From contig NZ_JAMGZJ010000073.1 in the NCBI RefSeq assembly GCF_025564085.1, positions 1 through 64,000 on the forward strand: a stretch of 64,000 bases of DNA. The letters are read 5' to 3'. A program made the translations under genes and the position numbers. Of this stretch, positions 44,874 to 54,753 are shown piece after piece (the first letter of the stretch is position 1; each line of letters opens with the position of its first letter). Origin of the DNA: Silvania confinis (GTDB lineage Bacteria; Pseudomonadota; Gammaproteobacteria; Enterobacterales; Enterobacteriaceae). Under the pieces are notes generated by a model, which saw nothing but the letters and a program-made list of their open reading frames with translations, was not told the origin of the DNA and ran no database searches.

Positions 44874-47021
44874 ATGTTAAGCGTGAGAATGCTGATGATG
44901 TACATTTCGTGGGACCCTATTCTGATAGGGATCTCGTATCTCGTGGCTTTTATAGCCTCATTTGTCGCGCTGGATAGCGCTGGCAAAATACTGCTCGTCG
45001 GGCAAAGTACCTCCCTGTTCTGGCGGTTAGCCGGGGGCATTACCCTGGGAATGGGGATCTGGTCGATGCATTTTATCGGCATGCTGGCGATGCGTATGCC
45101 GATGATGATGAGTTACGACCTTGGGTTGACCCTTATTTCATTCGCCGTCTCGCTGGTTGCCACCACGCTCGCCATTAATATCGCCGTATCAGGCAGTTCG
45201 CTGTCGGCTTCTCGCTTGCTGTTGGCTACCGCGATCCTCAGTACCGGGGTGGTGTCGATGCACTACGTCGGCATGTCCGCCCTGATGAGCCACAGCGACA
45301 TCCACTGGAATCTCTCCATTGTTCTACTTTCTATCCTGATTTCGATTGTCGCCTCGGGTGTCGGTTTATGGCTGGCCTTTCATCTGCGACACAATCATAA
45401 AGGGGCGGTGATGAACCGTATTGTCGCCGCGCTGGTGATGGGGGCAGCGGTCTGCGCCATGCACTATACCGGCATGGCGGCGGCACACTTTCATTCGGGT
45501 CAGCACCTGATGGTCGGTGGCGTCAGCGAAGCGGGACTTTCCGTTTGGGTCTCAGCCACCACTCTGGTGTTGCTCGGCATTATGCTGGTGATTTCCCTCG
45601 TCGATTCCCATAACCGCACCAACCGTCTGACCGAGAATTTGCGTCAGCTGAACAACCAGCTGGAACTTCAGGCGCGCTATGACGCCCTGACCGGCCTTGC
45701 CAATCGCCATCAAATGGATTCTCTCCTCCAGGAGGGATTGCGTCAGGCAAACGACGCGGGGAGCAAGTATGCGCTAATCTTCCTCGATCTGGATCGCTTC
45801 AAGGCGGTGAACGACACCTGGGGACACTTTGTCGGCGATGAACTGCTGATTAACGTCGTCGAGCGGATTAACGCCCGCTTAATGCCTGAGATGACCCTCG
45901 CCCGGATGGGTGGAGACGAGTTTGTGGTGCTGGGGCCCAACAGCAGCACTGCGCAGGTCACTGAATTATGTACGGCTCTGGTCAGCGACATGGGTAAGCC
46001 CTTTTACCTCTGCGGGCACACGCTGAATATCTCGCTGAGCGCGGGAATTAGCTTCTATCCAGACCACGGGCAGACGCTGCACGAGCTTAAGCTGAAAGCC
46101 GACACGGCGATGTATAACGTCAAAAATGACGGCCGTAACGGCTGGGCTATCTACCACGTGGGGATGTCACAGGTGCTCTCCGCCACGCCGGGGCTGCTGC
46201 AGGATCTTTCTCTGGCGCTCGCTCGCGCGCAGTTCGAAGTCTGGTATCAGCCAAAATATTGCGCCCAGCGCAACGATATCGTGGGTTTTGAGGCCCTGCT
46301 ACGCTGGCGTCACCCGGAACAGGGCATCTTGCTGCCGGCGACCTTTTTACCGGCACTGGAAAAAACCGGCCTGATTATGCCGGTGGGTAACTGGATGATT
46401 GACGAGGCCTGCCGCCAGCTACAGATCTGGGATCAGGCCGGACATCCGTGGACGCTGGCGATTAATTTATCGCCCGTCCAGTTTGAACAGCCCGATATAT
46501 TCTTCGTGGTGACAGAATCCTTGCGAAAATATGCGCTCCAGCCCGCGCGCCTGATCGTTGAGGTGACAGAGAGCTCCGCGCTTAAAAATCTCGACCGCAG
46601 TGTTCAGTTGCTTAATGAATTCAGCAAAGTGGGGATCACCGTTTCTATTGATGATTTCGGCACTAGATATTCAAACATGCTGATGTTAAATACACTGCCG
46701 GCGAAAGAGTTAAAAATTGATAAAAGTTTTATTAAGAATATGGGTCACAGTGAATCCAGCACCAATGTGGTGGCCACCATCATTAACGTGGCCCGCAGTA
46801 TGAACATGAACGTTGTCGCGGAAGGCATTGAAACGCAAGACCAGCTGGCGTTATTAACCACTCTGGGGTGCAGTTACTTACAGGGCTTTTTATTTTCGCA
46901 CCCCGTGCCCGCCGACAGAATTCAGGTATTAACCGAGCAACAACCCGCAGAAAATAAAACTATTCCAGTTGGTATAATTAATACGAATTACCCGGCAATC
47001 TCACAAAAAAATCCTGCCTGA
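44874..47021 (+). CDS. MHYT-GGDEF-EAL membrane protein, cyclic di-GMP turnover
   Basis: The product has 715 residues. An N-terminal MHYT sensor with seven predicted helices holds three motif copies (MHFIGM, MHYVGM, MHYTGM), which may bind copper and sense oxygen, CO or NO. A GGDEF domain follows with an intact ARMGGDEFVV active loop, then an EAL domain with FEALLRW, NLSPVQF and the DDFGTRYSN metal motif. Both catalytic cores therefore look intact. The start may be at 44874 or 5 codons later (44889), where the upstream GTGAGA is a better ribosome site. This gene is absent from the E. coli K-12 locus. Confidence 0.9.
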   Translation: MLSVRMLMMYISWDPILIGISYLVAFIASFVALDSAGKILLVGQSTSLFWRLAGGITLGMGIWSMHFIGMLAMRMPMMMSYDLGLTLISFAVSLVATTLAINIAVSGSSLSASRLLLATAILSTGVVSMHYVGMSALMSHSDIHWNLSIVLLSILISIVASGVGLWLAFHLRHNHKGAVMNRIVAALVMGAAVCAMHYTGMAAAHFHSGQHLMVGGVSEAGLSVWVSATTLVLLGIMLVISLVDSHNRTNRLTENLRQLNNQLELQARYDALTGLANRHQMDSLLQEGLRQANDAGSKYALIFLDLDRFKAVNDTWGHFVGDELLINVVERINARLMPEMTLARMGGDEFVVLGPNSSTAQVTELCTALVSDMGKPFYLCGHTLNISLSAGISFYPDHGQTLHELKLKADTAMYNVKNDGRNGWAIYHVGMSQVLSATPGLLQDLSLALARAQFEVWYQPKYCAQRNDIVGFEALLRWRHPEQGILLPATFLPALEKTGLIMPVGNWMIDEACRQLQIWDQAGHPWTLAINLSPVQFEQPDIFFVVTESLRKYALQPARLIVEVTESSALKNLDRSVQLLNEFSKVGITVSIDDFGTRYSNMLMLNTLPAKELKIDKSFIKNMGHSESSTNVVATIINVARSMNMNVVAEGIETQDQLALLTTLGCSYLQGFLFSHPVPADRIQVLTEQQPAENKTIPVGIINTNYPAISQKNPA

Positions 47022-47116
47022 ATGCATGAAGTAGAGTATGTTTCAGAGAAACCCACGCGTGCCTGCTCCGTCGTGGACCTCTGGCACATGAATGTGCCGA
47101 TAAATGGGATCGACAT

Positions 47117-48346
47117 ATGCCAGCAGGGTTTGATGCGCTGAATGTTCTGAACACGCCCGTCTGGCTGGTCTCGCCAGTTACCGAATATTTACTGTTTGCC
47201 AATTCGGCGGCAAAAGAGATGATGCACGACGCGACGCTGGCAACTCTACGTAAAGGGCCTAACTCCGCTCACGCCCAAAATGCCCTGTCGATGTATGTCC
47301 CGGATTTAAAACTCAAGCAGGACATTGTCGAGATCTGGACCATCGGGCCCCACAGCCAGCAGACCAGCCTCACCTGTCGGCTCTCCCTCGCCACCTTTGA
47401 AGGGTTCGGCGAAGTGATCGTCTTTGAAGGGATTGTTCGCCAACCGCCCACCGGCCTGAAAGCGACCCGTTCCACCTCCTACCAACGCAAGAAACAGGGT
47501 TTTTACGCCCGGTTTTTTCTGACCAACAGCGCGCCAATGCTGCTGATCGACCCCTCCCGCGACGGGCAGATTGTGGACGCTAATCTCGCCGCGCTCAATT
47601 TTTACGGTTACACCCACGATGCAATGTGCAATAAGCACACCTGGGAAATTAATACGCTGGGTCGTAACATCCTGCCGGTGATGACCGAGATCGCGCGTCT
47701 GCCGGGCGGCCATAAGCCGCTCAATTTTGTCCATCGTCTTGCTGACGGCAGCACCCGCCACGTACAAACCTACGCCGGGCCGATTGAGATCTACGGCGAT
47801 AAGCTGATGCTGTGCATCATTCACGATATCACAGAGCAAAAAAGGCTCGAGCAGGAACTGGAGCATGCTGCCCAGCGCGATTCATTAACCGGCCTACTCA
47901 ATCGCCGTCAGTTTTATCACCTCACCGATCAAACCTCGCCTGCCCAGCTTCCGGCGCAGCAGGAGTTCAGCCTGCTGCTGGTCGATACCGATCACTTTAA
48001 GCGCATCAACGATATGTTCGGCCACCAGAAAGGCGATGAAGTGTTGATCGCCCTTTCGCGGATGCTGGAAAGCGCATGTCGAAAAGATGATTACGTTTTC
48101 CGCTGGGGTGGCGAGGAGTTTGTCCTGCTGCTGCCCCGCACCTCGCTGGAAGCGGCTATGCAGGTCGCTGAAACCGTGCGTGCAGCGGTCGCGCACATTG
48201 CGCTGCCTGGCCTGCCGCGTTTTACCGTCAGTATTGGCGTGGCACGCCACAACCCGGACGAGAATATCGACGCGCTGTTTAAACGCGTCGATGATGCGCT
48301 GTATCGCGCCAAAAACGATGGGCGGAACAAAGTGCTGGCTGCGTGA
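47117..48346 (+). CDS. dgcM: Diguanylate cyclase DgcM (YdaM)
   Basis: The 409-residue protein (E. coli DgcM 410) has a strongly conserved central PAS region (RKKQGFYARFFLTNSAPMLLID ... HDITEQKRLE) and a C-terminal GGDEF domain with FRWGGEEFVLLLPR. In E. coli DgcM synthesises cyclic di-GMP and, with PdeR and the activator MlrA, switches on csgD for curli and biofilm. The N-terminal 130 residues are less conserved. It starts 95 bases after the MHYT gene on the same strand. Confidence 0.93.
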   Translation: MPAGFDALNVLNTPVWLVSPVTEYLLFANSAAKEMMHDATLATLRKGPNSAHAQNALSMYVPDLKLKQDIVEIWTIGPHSQQTSLTCRLSLATFEGFGEVIVFEGIVRQPPTGLKATRSTSYQRKKQGFYARFFLTNSAPMLLIDPSRDGQIVDANLAALNFYGYTHDAMCNKHTWEINTLGRNILPVMTEIARLPGGHKPLNFVHRLADGSTRHVQTYAGPIEIYGDKLMLCIIHDITEQKRLEQELEHAAQRDSLTGLLNRRQFYHLTDQTSPAQLPAQQEFSLLLVDTDHFKRINDMFGHQKGDEVLIALSRMLESACRKDDYVFRWGGEEFVLLLPRTSLEAAMQVAETVRAAVAHIALPGLPRFTVSIGVARHNPDENIDALFKRVDDALYRAKNDGRNKVLAA

Positions 48347-48392
48347 TGGCGCCCTCTGTACTTCACTTACTATTTTTTGAGGAGTGGTTTAG

Positions 48393-48959
48393 ATGAGCAA
48401 AAAGATCCTGATGCTGGTCGGAGATTACGCCGAAGATTACGAAACCATGGTGCCCTTCCAGGCACTGCAGATGATTGGCCACCGCGTTGACGCGGTCTGT
48501 CCGGATAAAGCCAAAGGTGATTATATTCAGACCGCGATCCATGATTTTGACGGTGCCCAAACCTACAGCGAAAAACCCGGCCACCGCTTTGTACTGAACG
48601 CCGATTTTGCCGAAGCGAAGGAGCAGGATTATGACGCACTGCTCATCCCCGGCGGGCGGGCCCCGGAATATCTCCGCTTAAATGAAGACGTGATCAAGCT
48701 GGTGCAGGCCTTTGATAAAGCCGGTAAACCGATTGCTGCCGTGTGCCACGGCCCGCAGCTGCTGGCCGCGGCAGGCATACTGAAAGATCGCACCTGCAGC
48801 GCATACCCGGCCTGTGCACCGGAAGTGCGGCTTAGCGGCGGGCATTTCGCCGACATCGGTATCGATCAGGCGCACGTTGACGGCAATCTGGTCACCGCCC
48901 CCGCCTGGCCTGCCCATCCCCAATGGCTGGCGAAATTTGCCGAACTGTTGAATAAATAA
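48393..48959 (+). CDS. DJ-1/PfpI family protein
   Basis: This is a 188-residue class I glutamine-amidotransferase-like protein. The nucleophile elbow [13 protein letters not shown] holds the reactive cysteine, with the acid residue in [10 protein letters not shown] and the typical [17 protein letters not shown] opening. Relatives act as protein or nucleotide deglycases, chaperones or glyoxalases; the reaction here cannot be chosen. A clear Shine-Dalgarno (TGAGGAGTGG) precedes ATG 48393. It is 46 bases after dgcM and ends at a strong terminator, so it could be read with dgcM. It is not present here in E. coli K-12. Confidence 0.85.
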   Translation: MSKKILMLVGDYAEDYETMVPFQALQMIGHRVDAVCPDKAKGDYIQTAIHDFDGAQTYSEKPGHRFVLNADFAEAKEQDYDALLIPGGRAPEYLRLNEDVIKLVQAFDKAGKPIAAVCHGPQLLAAAGILKDRTCSAYPACAPEVRLSGGHFADIGIDQAHVDGNLVTAPAWPAHPQWLAKFAELLNK

Positions 48960-48974
48960 CCCAGATAAAAAAAA

Positions 48975-49008
48975 CGCCAGACCTCGCGACCGAGGCTGGC
49001 GCTTTTTT
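48975..49008. terminator. Bidirectional terminator between convergent genes
   Basis: CGCCAG-A-CCTCG (48975-48986) pairs with CGAGG-CTGGCG (48991-49001) around a CGAC loop, with eight A before and six T after. It separates the DJ-1 gene from mppA. Confidence 0.9.
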
Positions 49009-49020
49009 CTGCGCTAACGC

Positions 49021-50637
49021 TTAGTGTTTCTCGATATACATCGTGCGACTGTAGGCAACGTCTTCCGGATTATTGATCGGGTAACCCTTCACCCACGGCT
49101 TGATTAAACGCCCGTTGGTGTACTGGTAGATCGGTGCAATCGGCGCTTTTTCGGCGAGGATTTTTTCCGCCATGTTGTAATCGGTGTTGCGAGCTTTCAC
49201 CGTTGTCTCCAGCGCAGCCTGGCTAATCACTTTGTCATATGCCGGATCGTTAAAGCGCGAAATGTTGCCGGTATGGGTGGAGGTCAGCAACGAGAGGAAC
49301 GTTGACGGCTCGTTGTAATCCCCTACCCACGAGGCGCGGATCACATCAAAGTTCCCGGTATTGCGGCTGTCGATGTAGGTTTTCCACTCCTGATTTTGCA
49401 GCTTCACCTCTACGCCAAGGTTTTTCTTCCACATCGACGCCACCGCGATGGCAATCTTCTGGTGGTTTTCCGAGGTGTTGTACAGCAGGGTAAGCTTCAG
49501 CGGTTTCTGCGCATTGTAGCCCGCCGCCTGCAGCAGGGTTTTGGCCTGCGCATTCATCTCTTCCTGGCTCATTTGCTCGAACGGCGACGGCTCCGGGGTA
49601 AACCCGGCGGTCACGTCAGGGGTAAAGTGCCACGCGGGCTTCTCGCCAGTGCCCAGCACTTTATCCGCCATGATCCGCCGATCGATGGTCATGCTCAGCG
49701 CCAGACGTACCCGCGCATCCGCCGTCGGGCCTTTCTGGGTGTTAAAGGCGTAATAGTAAGTGCCCAGCTGTGGCGGGGTGTACACCTGGCCCGGAATGTC
49801 TTTTAGCAGCTTCTGGTAAAGATTTTTCGGGAAGGATTCGGTGATGTCGATCCCGTCCGCGAGATAGCGTTTAGTGGCAGATGACTCCTGGTTAATCGGC
49901 ACAAAGGTGACAGTCTGCAGCACCGTTTTGGCGTTATCCCAGTAGTGGCCGTTGCGCTCAACCACCAGCTTCTCATTAACCACCCGATCTTTCAGGGTAT
50001 AGGCACCATTGCCGACCAGTGCACCCGGGCGAGTCCACTCCAGGCCGCTCTCGACGTTGGCTTTTTGCACCGGATAGAAAGCGAAGCTCGCCGTCAGGTT
50101 GGCAAACCACGGCAGCGGTTTATCAAGCTGGATGCGCAGCGTGCGGCTGTCGACTGCCGTCACCCCGAGCTTATCCGGCGTAGCTTTCCCGTCGATAATC
50201 GCCTGGGCATTGGTGATGCCCGCCAGTGCGGCAAACCAGGCAAAAGGCGACGTCGTTTTGGGATCGACCAGACGCTGCCAGCTATAGACAAAGTCTTGCG
50301 CCGTCACCGGAGTACCGTCTGACCACTGGGCATTATCGCGCAGGGTAAAGGTCCAGACGCGGTTATCGTTGCTCTGCCAACGGGTGGCGACACCGGGCAC
50401 CAGATCACCCTTTTCGTTCTGATTGACCAGACCTTCAAACAGATCGCGAATCACCTGGATTTCAGGCAGACCCACCGCTTTTGCGGGATCGAGGGACGCG
50501 GGTTCGTCTTTAATATGACGCACCAGCTCCTGCTTTTGCGCCAGTTGCGTTCCGGCAGGAACGTCAGCCGCAAAGGCAGAAGAAGAGAGGCCGCAGAGCC
50601 ACAAGGCAGAACAAATTACCGAAACCGGATGCTTCAT
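49021..50637 (-). CDS. mppA: Murein tripeptide-binding protein MppA
   Basis: The 538-residue periplasmic protein (E. coli 537) has a signal peptide ending SSSAFA and an OppA-type SBP_bac_5 fold. Typical segments are KDEPASLDPAKAVGLPEIQVIRDLFEGL and DVIRASWVGDYNEPSTFLSLL. It binds L-Ala-gamma-D-Glu-meso-DAP released from peptidoglycan and delivers it to the Opp permease. The start MKHPVSV at 50637 follows AAAGGGGATCTC; an upstream extension of 34 codons is not credible. The neighbouring mpaA and ycjG complete the recycling of the same tripeptide. Confidence 0.96.
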   Translation of the reverse strand: MKHPVSVICSALWLCGLSSSAFAADVPAGTQLAQKQELVRHIKDEPASLDPAKAVGLPEIQVIRDLFEGLVNQNEKGDLVPGVATRWQSNDNRVWTFTLRDNAQWSDGTPVTAQDFVYSWQRLVDPKTTSPFAWFAALAGITNAQAIIDGKATPDKLGVTAVDSRTLRIQLDKPLPWFANLTASFAFYPVQKANVESGLEWTRPGALVGNGAYTLKDRVVNEKLVVERNGHYWDNAKTVLQTVTFVPINQESSATKRYLADGIDITESFPKNLYQKLLKDIPGQVYTPPQLGTYYYAFNTQKGPTADARVRLALSMTIDRRIMADKVLGTGEKPAWHFTPDVTAGFTPEPSPFEQMSQEEMNAQAKTLLQAAGYNAQKPLKLTLLYNTSENHQKIAIAVASMWKKNLGVEVKLQNQEWKTYIDSRNTGNFDVIRASWVGDYNEPSTFLSLLTSTHTGNISRFNDPAYDKVISQAALETTVKARNTDYNMAEKILAEKAPIAPIYQYTNGRLIKPWVKGYPINNPEDVAYSRTMYIEKH

Positions 50638-50822
50638 GAGATCCCCTTTGAAAGGATGGGTAACGAGCAGATGCGTAATTATTTGTTTCAGAACAGGGTA
50701 ATGCAAATTACTTCCATCGGAAAGTTGATATGCAGCCAATTTCTCTCCGGGCTGAAACTATTTGATTAACCGCGTGTTTTGCACAACACTGCCATTAAAC
50801 TCTCTCTTTTTCAGGAACGTCT

Positions 50823-51536
50823 ATGTCCTTTACCCGCCCAAGAACGGAACGCGGCGCTTTTCCACCGGGAACTGAACATTATGGCCGCTCGTTCCTCGGC
50901 GCGCCGTTAATCTGGTTCCCTGCACCGCAGGCCGATCGCAACAGCGGCCTGATCATCGCGGGCACCCACGGCGACGAAAACTCCTCGATTGTGACCCTCT
51001 CCTGTGCACTGCGCACCCTGGCCCCGGAACAGCGCCGCCACCACGTGGTGCTGACGGTCAACCCGGACGGCTGCCAGCTGGGGTTACGCGCGAACGCCCG
51101 TGGGGTGGATTTAAACCGCAACTTCCCGGCAGCCAACTGGCGCACCGGTGAAACGGTCTACCGCTGGAACAGCGCGGCGCAGGATCGGGACGTGGTGTTG
51201 CTGACGGGGGACAAACCCGGTTCCGAGCCGGAAACGCAGGCACTGTGTCAGCTGATTCACAAGCTGCATCCGGCTTGGGTGGTGTCGTTTCACGATCCGC
51301 TGGCCTGCATTGAAGACCCTAAACATACCCCGTTGGGAAGCTGGCTGGCGGATGCGTTTTCGCTGCCGCTGGTCACCAGCGTGGGATACGAAACGCCAGG
51401 GTCGTTTGGCAGCTGGTGCGCCGATTTAAATCTGCACTGTATTACCGCCGAGTTCCCGCCGATCTCGTCAGACGAGGCCAGCGAGACGTACCTGAACGCC
51501 ATGACCGAGCTATTACGCTGGCAACATCAGAGATGA
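50823..51536 (+). CDS. mpaA: Murein peptide amidase MpaA
   Basis: The 237-residue cytoplasmic zinc carboxypeptidase belongs to the M14 fold. The zinc ligands lie in GTHGDENSS (H-x-x-E) and SFHDPLACIED, the substrate-binding segment is NPDGCQLGLRANARGVDLNRNFP, and the catalytic Glu is in ITAEFPP. It cleaves the gamma-D-Glu-DAP bond of murein tripeptide, giving L-Ala-D-Glu for YcjG. E. coli MpaA is slightly longer at the C-terminus. Its end overlaps the convergent ycjG by 10 bases. Confidence 0.95.
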   Translation: MSFTRPRTERGAFPPGTEHYGRSFLGAPLIWFPAPQADRNSGLIIAGTHGDENSSIVTLSCALRTLAPEQRRHHVVLTVNPDGCQLGLRANARGVDLNRNFPAANWRTGETVYRWNSAAQDRDVVLLTGDKPGSEPETQALCQLIHKLHPAWVVSFHDPLACIEDPKHTPLGSWLADAFSLPLVTSVGYETPGSFGSWCADLNLHCITAEFPPISSDEASETYLNAMTELLRWQHQR

Positions 51537-52492
51537 ACCACGCCGGTGGTGAAGTGCAGCGCGGGAGAGACATCCACCGCCAGCCAGGTGGGGCCATCGA
51601 GATCGGCAAACATCACCTCGCCCGCCAGCGGTAAGGCAGCACCAATCGCCCGCGACGTGCAAAGCATGCAGCCGAGCATCAGGGCAAAACCGCCTCTGCG
51701 AGCCTCGGTCGCCAGTGCCAGTGCTTCGGTGATACCACCGGTTTTATCCAGCTTGATATTCACCATTTCGTAGCGCCCTTTCAGCGCGGGCAAGCTCGCG
51801 CGGGAGTGGCAGCTCTCATCGGCACAGATCGGCAGCGGATGGATAAAATTCTCCAGCGCCGCGTCGTCCCCGGCTGGCAGGGGTTGCTCGAGCATGGCGA
51901 CTTTCAGATCTGCCAACAACTGGCAGCGAGCTGCCAGCCCTTCGCCATGCCAGGATTCGTTAGCATCGACAATCAGGGTGGCCAGCGGGACGGCATCCCG
52001 GATTGCCACCATCCGCTCGCTAATCAAATGATCGTCCAGCTTCACTTTCAGCAGTCGCGCCCCGGCGGCGTACAGCGCTTTGGCACTGGCCGCCATCTGC
52101 GCCGGTTCACCAATCACCACCGTCTGCGCGGTGACAACCGTCTGCGGCAGCGTCGCGCCGGTCAGGGCGGCAAGCGTCACACCCTGCTGGCGGGCGGCTA
52201 AATCCCACAGCGCGCTGTCAACGGCATTGCGCGCCGCGCCGGGCGGCAGCAGATTCTGCAGCGCTTCCCGCGTGAGCCCACGCTCCAGTTCCGGTACCAG
52301 CGACATCACCTGCGCCATCACCGAGGCGATACTCTCGCCATAGCGCGGATATGGCGTGCATTCACCGACCCCTTTCACGCCCTCTTCTTCAATCTCGACC
52401 ACCACCACGCAGGCTTCACTCCGGGTTCCCCGGGAGATGACAAACGGGGTATGCAATGGCCAGGCTTCTTCGTAAACCTTGACGCTTCTCAT
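51527..52492 (-). CDS. ycjG: L-Ala-D/L-Glu epimerase YcjG
   Basis: The 321-residue enolase-superfamily enzyme has the E. coli length when started at 52492; an extra ATG lies one codon upstream. Catalytic and metal residues are visible as KVKLD, VDANESW, EQPLPAG, ICADES and KLDKTGG. It epimerises L-Ala-D-Glu, the product of MpaA, to L-Ala-L-Glu so that it can be digested as an ordinary dipeptide. Confidence 0.96.
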   Translation of the reverse strand: MRSVKVYEEAWPLHTPFVISRGTRSEACVVVVEIEEEGVKGVGECTPYPRYGESIASVMAQVMSLVPELERGLTREALQNLLPPGAARNAVDSALWDLAARQQGVTLAALTGATLPQTVVTAQTVVIGEPAQMAASAKALYAAGARLLKVKLDDHLISERMVAIRDAVPLATLIVDANESWHGEGLAARCQLLADLKVAMLEQPLPAGDDAALENFIHPLPICADESCHSRASLPALKGRYEMVNIKLDKTGGITEALALATEARRGGFALMLGCMLCTSRAIGAALPLAGEVMFADLDGPTWLAVDVSPALHFTTGVVHL

Positions 52493-52597
52493 CACTCACT
52501 CCTGTAGGGCGACATCGTGTAAATAGGGTTTGCCGTGTTATCAGCGGATGACATACACTAGCGGCGACGTTAACTATTTGTAAACAGGAAGATATCT

Positions 52598-53104
52598 ATG
52601 TCACAACTCGTTCATTTCCAGGGCAACCCGGTTTCAGTTGCAGGATCCATTCCTCAGGCTGGTAGCAAAGCGCAGGCTTTTACTCTTGTAGCAAAAGATC
52701 TGTCTGACGTCGTGCTGAGCCAGTTTGCCGGCAAACGTAAAGTGCTGAACATTTTCCCAAGCATCGATACCGGCGTGTGCGCCGCTTCCGTGCGTAAATT
52801 CAACCAGCTGGCGACTGAAATGGACAACACTGTTGTGCTGTGCATCTCTGCCGACCTGCCGTTCGCCCAGTCCCGCTTCTGTGGTGCAGAAGGCCTGAGC
52901 AACGTAATCACCCTGTCCACCCTGCGTAGCCCTGAGTTTCTGCAGGATTACGGCGTCGGTATCGCTGAAGGCGCACTGAAAGGCCTGGCTGCCCGTGCCG
53001 TGGTCGTGGTTGACGAAAACGACACCGTCGTCTTCAGCCACCTGGTGAATGAAATCACCACCGAGCCGGACTACGCTGCCGCGCTGGACGCGCTGAAAGC
53101 GTAA
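52598..53104 (+). CDS. tpx: Lipid hydroperoxidase (thiol peroxidase) Tpx
   Basis: The 168-residue 2-Cys peroxiredoxin is identical in length to E. coli Tpx. The peroxidatic cysteine is Cys61 in [11 protein letters not shown] and the resolving cysteine is Cys95 in QSRFCGAEG. It uses thioredoxin to reduce organic and lipid hydroperoxides, and localises to the cytoplasm with some periplasmic reports. The Shine-Dalgarno is CAGGAAG. It diverges from ycjG across 105 bases. Confidence 0.98.
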   Translation: MSQLVHFQGNPVSVAGSIPQAGSKAQAFTLVAKDLSDVVLSQFAGKRKVLNIFPSIDTGVCAASVRKFNQLATEMDNTVVLCISADLPFAQSRFCGAEGLSNVITLSTLRSPEFLQDYGVGIAEGALKGLAARAVVVVDENDTVVFSHLVNEITTEPDYAAALDALKA

Positions 53105-53113
53105 GTGCAAAAA

Positions 53114-53142
53114 GAAAGCCTCCCGACGGAGGCTTTCTTGTT
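53114..53142. terminator. Terminator between tpx and tyrR
   Basis: The 10-bp stem GAAAGCCTCC (53114-53123) with GGAGGCTTTC (53128-53137) has a CGAC loop and TTGTTTTT after it. It lies between the convergent ends of tpx and tyrR, and the A-rich left flank allows use in both directions. Confidence 0.88.
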
Positions 53143-53143
53143 T

Positions 53144-54685
53144 TTACTCCTCGCCCTTCTTCTGGCTCAGACCATATTCACGCAGTTTATTGGCAATCGC
53201 GGTATGTGAAACGCCAAGCCGTTTCGCCAGCTTACGCGTGCTCGGATAGTTGCGATAAAGCTGCGTCAGCACCGAACGTTCAAAGCGGCTGGTAATGTCA
53301 TCCAGCGATCCTTCCATCGCCTCTTCGCCCACCGCCACCGATCCGGCATCGTAGTCCGGCAGCAGAATATCCTGCGGACGCAGTTCATAGCCTTCGAGCT
53401 GGGTCAGCGCGCGATAAATCGCATTCTTCAACTGACGAATATTGCCCGGCCAGCCGTAACGGGTGAGCACGGTATTGAGATCGGCAGAGAACTTCGGTCG
53501 CGGGATCCCCTGCTCGTCGGCAAAGCGCGCCACAAACAGTTCAGTCAGCGGCATGATGTCCTGCGGACAGTCGCGCAGCGGCGGAATGTTGAGGGTCAAC
53601 ACGTTCAGACGATAGTAGAGATCTTCGCGGAAGACGCCCTTTTGCACCAGCTCGACCAGGTTCTTCTGGGTGGCGCAGATCACGCGCACATCGACATGTA
53701 CCTCGTGATCTTCCCCTACCCGGCGGAAGGTCCCGTCGTTGAGGAATCGCAGCAGCTTGGCCTGCATCCGTGGCGACATTTCGCCAATCTCATCCAGCAG
53801 CACCGAGCCGCCGTTGGCCTGCTCGAAGAAACCTTTTTTGCCCTCCGGCGCGTGGCCGAAAAGCTCGCTTTCTACGGCATCTTCCGGGATCGAGGCACAG
53901 TTCAGCGCCAGATACGGTTTGGCCGAGCGTGGACCGGCCTGATGCACCGCATGGGCAAGCAGATCTTTACCCGTTCCGGTATCGCCGGTAATCAGCAAAG
54001 GTGCCGCCAGATTCGCCAGCTTACGCGCCTGATCGACCACATGACGCATTTTCGGGCTCACCGCCACAATCTGGTTGAAGGCGCTGACATCCTGGCTCGC
54101 CAGATTTTGTAGCTGACGCCCCATCCGCACTGTGGAGCGCAGCATGATCACTGACCCGGTAAGCGTGCTGAGGTTGTTTTCGCCCTGTAGATACACGGGG
54201 GTGATCTCCATCAGGAAATTCTGCCCGTTGATGACCACGTGTTCACTGTGCGTGGACTGCGGGTTACTCTCCAGCCAGCGCTGGAAATTGAAGCCAGGGA
54301 TCAGCTGGGCGGCATTGTAGCTGCTCAGTTTATCCTGCTCCTCAGCAAACAGCTGGCAGCTCGCCAGATTCGCGCGTTCAATTTTGCCTTTCAGATCAAG
54401 GGACAGGAAAGGTTCCGGCATCGCTTCCAGCAGCGCGCTCAGGGCCAGATGCTCACGCTCAGAGGGCATCCAGGGCACGGTGCGAACATCCGTAACGCCA
54501 GCGATACGGCGGATTTCAGCCATTAAACTACTGAATGTATCGAAGGCGATTTCAGCAAAGTTCAGGTAAATCTTCCCGATTGGGTCGATCTCGATTCCGC
54601 GCAGATCAATGCTACGCAAAACAAGGAGATCGAGTAACTCGCGAGTCAGGCCGAGACGGTCCTTACAAAACACTTCCAGACGCAT
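53144..54685 (-). CDS. tyrR: TyrR, aromatic amino acid regulator
   Basis: The 513-residue protein is identical in length to E. coli TyrR. It has an N-terminal ACT domain (MRLEVFCKDRLGLTRELLDLL), a PAS domain, an AAA+ domain with Walker A GDTGTGKDLLAH, and a C-terminal Fis-like helix-turn-helix (RKLAKRLGVSHTAIANKLREYG). It lacks the GAFTGA loop (ELFGHAPEGKKGF instead), as expected for a regulator that works with sigma-70. With Tyr, Phe or Trp it represses or activates aroF, tyrP, mtr and others. A TyrR-box-like site precedes it. Confidence 0.97.
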   Translation of the reverse strand: MRLEVFCKDRLGLTRELLDLLVLRSIDLRGIEIDPIGKIYLNFAEIAFDTFSSLMAEIRRIAGVTDVRTVPWMPSEREHLALSALLEAMPEPFLSLDLKGKIERANLASCQLFAEEQDKLSSYNAAQLIPGFNFQRWLESNPQSTHSEHVVINGQNFLMEITPVYLQGENNLSTLTGSVIMLRSTVRMGRQLQNLASQDVSAFNQIVAVSPKMRHVVDQARKLANLAAPLLITGDTGTGKDLLAHAVHQAGPRSAKPYLALNCASIPEDAVESELFGHAPEGKKGFFEQANGGSVLLDEIGEMSPRMQAKLLRFLNDGTFRRVGEDHEVHVDVRVICATQKNLVELVQKGVFREDLYYRLNVLTLNIPPLRDCPQDIMPLTELFVARFADEQGIPRPKFSADLNTVLTRYGWPGNIRQLKNAIYRALTQLEGYELRPQDILLPDYDAGSVAVGEEAMEGSLDDITSRFERSVLTQLYRNYPSTRKLAKRLGVSHTAIANKLREYGLSQKKGEE

Positions 54686-54753
54686 GGGAAAATCACTCTA
54701 TAAGCCAGTAACCCTGAAATGATAAGCCAGATATCGACAATCGGGAAGATGGC

